NCBI GenBank assembly: GCA_001940755.1
Contig: MEHH01000113.1
Coordinates: forward strand, 1 to 8,159
Source of the DNA: Candidatus Heimdallarchaeota archaeon AB_125
GTDB lineage: Archaea; Asgardarchaeota; Heimdallarchaeia; Heimdallarchaeales; Heimdallarchaeaceae
Reading direction: 5' to 3'
Length of the DNA: 8,159 nucleotides
Shown: positions 5,801 to 8,159 of the stretch, piece after piece
Layout of the letters: every line of letters starts with the position of its first letter
How positions within the stretch are numbered: position 1 is the first letter of the stretch
Position numbers and translations under genes: made by a program
The notes under the pieces: generated by a model
What the model was told of the DNA's origin: nothing
The model's input: the letters and a program-made list of their open reading frames with translations, nothing else
Databases searched by the model: none

Positions 5801-5809
5801 GTTTATGTA
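5793..5809. promoter_or_regulatory. 17-bp dyad over the protease TATA element (operator candidate)
   Basis: TACATAA (5793-5799) and TTATGTA (5803-5809) are exact inverse complements around GGT. The left arm is the protease TATA element itself. A dimeric regulator bound here would compete with TBP. In the 124-bp divergent spacer it could also influence the dehydrogenase promoter 60 bp away. Confidence 0.4.
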
Positions 5810-5867
5810 GAATTTCTTCAGATATTTTGAATATTAGAAGGGATAAAGTGCTTCTAGTTCAAAACTA

Positions 5868-5875
5868 TTATATAG
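5868..5875 (+). promoter_or_regulatory. TATA box of the dehydrogenase gene
   Basis: TTATATAG is centred 24-25 bp before the ATG at 5896 and falls inside the longer frame that opens at 5827. This places the true start at 5896, again leaderless. Confidence 0.55.
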
Positions 5876-5895
5876 ATAGCATCTGGTTTTCTCAA

Positions 5896-6690
5896 ATGAA
5901 AGTAGTTATCACTGGAAGTTCTAAAGGTATAGGTTATGCATTAGCTAAAGAGTTCGCCAAATATGGTGATCAGATAGTAATTTCTTCTAGAAATCAAGAT
6001 TCTGTGGACAAAGCAGTTGAGGAAATAAAAAACCTATTTCCAGATGTTAAGGTTCACGGAACAACTTGTAATGTTTCCAAACCTGAAGAAATTAAGAATT
6101 TAATTAGTTTTAGTGATGAGAATCTTTCTGGCATTGATATTTGGATTAACAATGCAGGTATAAATGGCTCTCATTATGGTAATCTTACTACTTGGGAAAA
6201 TGAAACCCTTGATTCAGTTATTCAGACAAATGTTCTTGGGACTTTGTATGGTTGTAAAGAAGCTATTAGCTATATGACAAATCAAGGGCATGGAAAAATT
6301 TTCAATTTAGCTGGAATGGGATCTAATGGCATGGCATCTCCAAAAATGGTTGTTTATGGTGCTTCTAAAGCTTCTATTCCTCAACTAACTAAATCATTGT
6401 CTAAAGAATTAAAAGACACAAATATTCTGATTAATTACTTGAGTCCAGGAATTGTGATCACTGATTTTATAATAAACAATGCCAGTGCAGAAGCAGCTCC
6501 AATTTTTAATATTCTGGGTGAGAAACCAGATAAAGTAGCGAAGTTTCTTGTAAGGAAAATATACAAGATTAGTAAGAGCAACAAAAATATCAATTTCTCT
6601 GGTACAGCTAAAGTTTTTTGGAAATTCATGACAGCAGGTTTTAGGAAAAATAGGTTCTTTGACCAAGAAGGAAATCTTATAGAAAAATAG
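5896..6690 (+). CDS. Short-chain dehydrogenase/reductase, chlorophyll b reductase (NYC1/NOL)-like
   Basis: The protein has 264 residues from this ATG. It is a classical SDR: nucleotide motif TGSSKGIG (6-13), SSR at 30-32 (Arg32 suggests NADPH), NNAG (85-88), Asn112 in QTNVLGTL, and the active site Tyr154/Lys158 in YGASK. The catalytic Ser appears to be Ser143 in IFNLAGMGSNG, 11 residues before Tyr instead of the usual 13. That spacing, the WINNAG and GKIFN blocks, SPGIVITD, a FNILGEKPDKVAKFLV block and a C-terminal RFFDQEGN all resemble what I recall of the plant chlorophyll b reductases NOL and NYC1, which reduce the 7-formyl group of chlorophyll b. No pigment genes are nearby, so the substrate is more likely another aldehyde or ketone. 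The frame is open to an ATG at 5827, but that would put the TATA box inside the gene and add 23 residues before the Rossmann strand. Confidence 0.85.
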   Translation: MKVVITGSSKGIGYALAKEFAKYGDQIVISSRNQDSVDKAVEEIKNLFPDVKVHGTTCNVSKPEEIKNLISFSDENLSGIDIWINNAGINGSHYGNLTTWENETLDSVIQTNVLGTLYGCKEAISYMTNQGHGKIFNLAGMGSNGMASPKMVVYGASKASIPQLTKSLSKELKDTNILINYLSPGIVITDFIINNASAEAAPIFNILGEKPDKVAKFLVRKIYKISKSNKNINFSGTAKVFWKFMTAGFRKNRFFDQEGNLIEK

Positions 6691-6691
6691 T

Positions 6692-7300
6692 TTATTTTCT
6701 TCTTACATTTATTGCATTTTTCACTTTTGCTATAAACTGTTTACTTTCATGAATTACCTTATACTCTCTTGGAAGAAGTAAACCAAACAGAAATGAGAAT
6801 AAACTACCAACTATTGCTAACCAGAATCCGATGAAATCAGTCATGTTTGACTGTAAATACAGTTCAGTTACATATGGAAATATACCAGATATACTTACTA
6901 TCATAATTGGATAAGCTAAAGTAAATCCAAGAACAAAAAACGAACATAATATCCATACAATCTTGTGAATTTTGAACATAGAAAATGCAACAGCTAACAA
7001 CCCGAATATTATTGCAACAATATTGAAAACAAGAGCCATGATAATAATCGGAACACCTGGAAAAACTCTGATAGCAGGTAAATACATAGCAAAGAACTGT
7101 ATTATAACACCAGAAATTCCAATTAAAAAGAACAATATCGAAGTAAATGATGGTTTGAAGAAATCCTTGAAATCTTGAACTAGTTCTTTGTAATTGGTTT
7201 TGTTACCAAGTTCCTTATAATATCTCCATGGAATCAGAAACGAAGTAGTAAGCGTCAAGATTAACAGGAAGAAAGGATGTAGAAATCGAATTTCTATCAT
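6692..7300 (-). CDS. Uncharacterised five-helix membrane protein
   Basis: The 202-residue protein has five hydrophobic segments: about 8-24, 52-74, 83-108, 114-141 and 156-176. The first loop is charged (YYKELGNKTNYKELVQDFKDFFK, about 27-49) and the C-terminal tail is basic (to NVRRK). No catalytic or transport motif is visible and I do not recognise a family. The stop is one base from the dehydrogenase stop on the other strand. Only 24 bp separate the start from the end of the GT-C-like gene upstream, so the two are probably co-transcribed. A TATA-like TTATGAAT at 7323-7330 lies at leaderless spacing over the upstream stop codon and may give a second promoter. A role with the GT-C transferase in the envelope is inference from position only. 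Confidence 0.65.
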   Translation of the reverse strand: MIEIRFLHPFFLLILTLTTSFLIPWRYYKELGNKTNYKELVQDFKDFFKPSFTSILFFLIGISGVIIQFFAMYLPAIRVFPGVPIIIMALVFNIVAIIFGLLAVAFSMFKIHKIVWILCSFFVLGFTLAYPIMIVSISGIFPYVTELYLQSNMTDFIGFWLAIVGSLFSFLFGLLLPREYKVIHESKQFIAKVKNAINVRRK

Positions 7301-7322
7301 GATTATCCAACTATAGTAATAA

Positions 7323-7330
7323 ATTCATAA
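7323..7330 (-). promoter_or_regulatory. Possible internal TATA element of the five-helix protein gene
   Basis: The minus strand reads TTATGAAT, centred 26.5 bp before the ATG at 7300 and overlapping the TGA stop of the upstream gene. The spacing is right but the match is modest in AT-rich DNA. Confidence 0.25.
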
Positions 7331-8159
7331 TGTAATAAGTAAGATACTTAGAATTTCCATTGCGTTTATTCCAAAATTCAAATAATCTTTTGATTTTTCT
7401 TCACTTTCTTTCGTGACTTCATCTTCAATCTTTTTCTTTTTGATATAATTTTCTAATTTCTCTGTCAAAGAATTTGCAATCGCAACTATTGAAAGAATGA
7501 AAAAAGGAGTGTAGAAAGCGTCATAATATTTGAACAATCCTCTAGAAATAAATGTATGAGTAATCAGAATTACCCAAGTTATGTAAAAAGTGAATACTTT
7601 TTCTTCATTTGCCAGTTTTTTTCCGTTGAAATGACCTATGAAGAGTGAAAATACATAGATAACTAAGAATGGAATCATAGGAGTATTTATTTTAACATAG
7701 AAATTTGCTAAACCATCTGCTCCCCAATAAAGAAATGAATGCGCTAGAGTAGTCCCATGACCATTTCCAATAGGATCCAAAGTGACATACCATAGAGACC
7801 TTCCAGCTGCTAAGATTCTTCCTATATACAAAACAGGAGATATGAAAATCCAAGGGATAGAGAGCAGGAATGTAGAGATTAAGAATGGTAGTAAAAACTT
7901 TCTTACAGCTGTTTTAAGATCATGTTTTTTCCAAATCATTGAAAACAAAGGAATCACTAAAAAGAGAGGCATCTGTTTTGTCAACCAAGCCAGTGTGAGA
8001 GAATATGCAGATAATTTGTATTTCTTCTTCATGAATAGAAAGAAAGTAACAAGTGTGAAAAACGTCATTTGAGGTATATTAAGATAGTAAGAATCCACAT
8101 AAAATAAATTGAATGGCATGAAAATGAACGCAAATGCTCCAATAAAACCAAGAATATGT
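7325..8159 (-). CDS. GT-C-type multi-pass membrane glycosyltransferase, C-terminal part
   Basis: The frame stays open to the right edge (upstream of the Met at 8119 it reads HILGFIGAFAFIF), so the true start and the N-terminal part are missing; about 278 residues are visible. The many hydrophobic helices are joined by short basic loops. The block FLFMKKKYKLSAYSLTLAWLTKQMPLFLVIPLF, given here as helix, basic turn, then LAWLTKQ and a Pro-ending helix, is typical of GT-C-fold enzymes (dolichyl-phosphate-mannose-dependent mannosyltransferases, GT87 and PIG-M-like families). These transfer sugars from polyprenyl-phosphate donors on the outer membrane face. The catalytic acidic loop lies in the missing N-terminus. 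The tail has a highly charged Lys/Glu-rich stretch (KKKKIEDEV then KESEEKSKD) before one last hydrophobic segment. The gene lies upstream of, and probably in an operon with, the five-helix membrane protein. A role in glycosylating surface proteins or lipids is inferred. Confidence 0.65.
   Translation of the reverse strand, partial: HILGFIGAFAFIFMPFNLFYVDSYYLNIPQMTFFTLVTFFLFMKKKYKLSAYSLTLAWLTKQMPLFLVIPLFSMIWKKHDLKTAVRKFLLPFLISTFLLSIPWIFISPVLYIGRILAAGRSLWYVTLDPIGNGHGTTLAHSFLYWGADGLANFYVKINTPMIPFLVIYVFSLFIGHFNGKKLANEEKVFTFYITWVILITHTFISRGLFKYYDAFYTPFFILSIVAIANSLTEKLENYIKKKKIEDEVTKESEEKSKDYLNFGINAMEILSILLITL

Noticed and set aside
5827..5895. 23-residue N-terminal extension of the dehydrogenase
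   Set aside because: The stretch contains the TATA box, and the Rossmann strand of SDRs normally starts within a few residues of Met, as MKVVITG does.
6409..6666. Two minus-strand open frames inside the dehydrogenase
   Set aside because: They are antisense to conserved SDR sequence (SPG block and C-terminal FDQEGN), with no supporting signal.
6972..7178. Plus-strand open frame of 68 residues
   Set aside because: It is antisense to the membrane helices of the five-helix protein, with a composition that mirrors those helices.
7782..8072. Plus-strand open frame of 96 residues
   Set aside because: It is antisense to the GT-C-like gene, whose helix and loop pattern is convincing; no promoter was seen.

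Overview
The window is AT-rich and reads as archaeal, probably from an Asgard-type or similar mesophilic lineage; that assignment is inference. Two things support it. No gene has a convincing Shine-Dalgarno site, and at least five start codons lie about 24-28 bp downstream of a TATA-like octamer, the geometry of leaderless archaeal transcripts. Genes also end in plain T-tracts rather than hairpins. No rRNA, tRNA, CRISPR array or insertion sequence was found, and no stretch over 300 bases lacks a gene.

Layout, left to right. (1) The 3' end of a DUF308/HdeD-like membrane protein (+) enters from the left edge; it is an open frame without a visible start codon. (2) A small stand-alone Toprim protein and a PlsY-like acyltransferase lie on the minus strand. 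(3) Divergent from PlsY is an Eis-like GNAT acetyltransferase with a C-terminal SCP2-like domain. It is followed by an unrecognised 145-residue protein whose promoter carries a perfect 17-bp dyad. (4) On the minus strand, convergent with that pair, are a short serine recombinase and, upstream of it, a secreted, membrane-anchored subtilisin-family protease. (5) Divergent from the protease is a short-chain dehydrogenase whose second half strongly resembles the plant chlorophyll b reductases NYC1/NOL. (6) A five-helix membrane protein of unknown function abuts the dehydrogenase tail to tail. A truncated GT-C-type membrane glycosyltransferase lies upstream of it and runs off the right edge.

The genes do not form one obvious pathway. 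Several concern the envelope: the PlsY-like acyltransferase, the anchored protease, the GT-C transferase and the membrane proteins. The recombinase has no transposase or TnpB partner here, so no mobile element is delimited. The points most worth following are the NOL-like dehydrogenase in a non-phototroph context, the altered PlsY active-site motifs, the dyads over two promoters, and the leaderless promoter pattern, which changes the best start codon for two genes.
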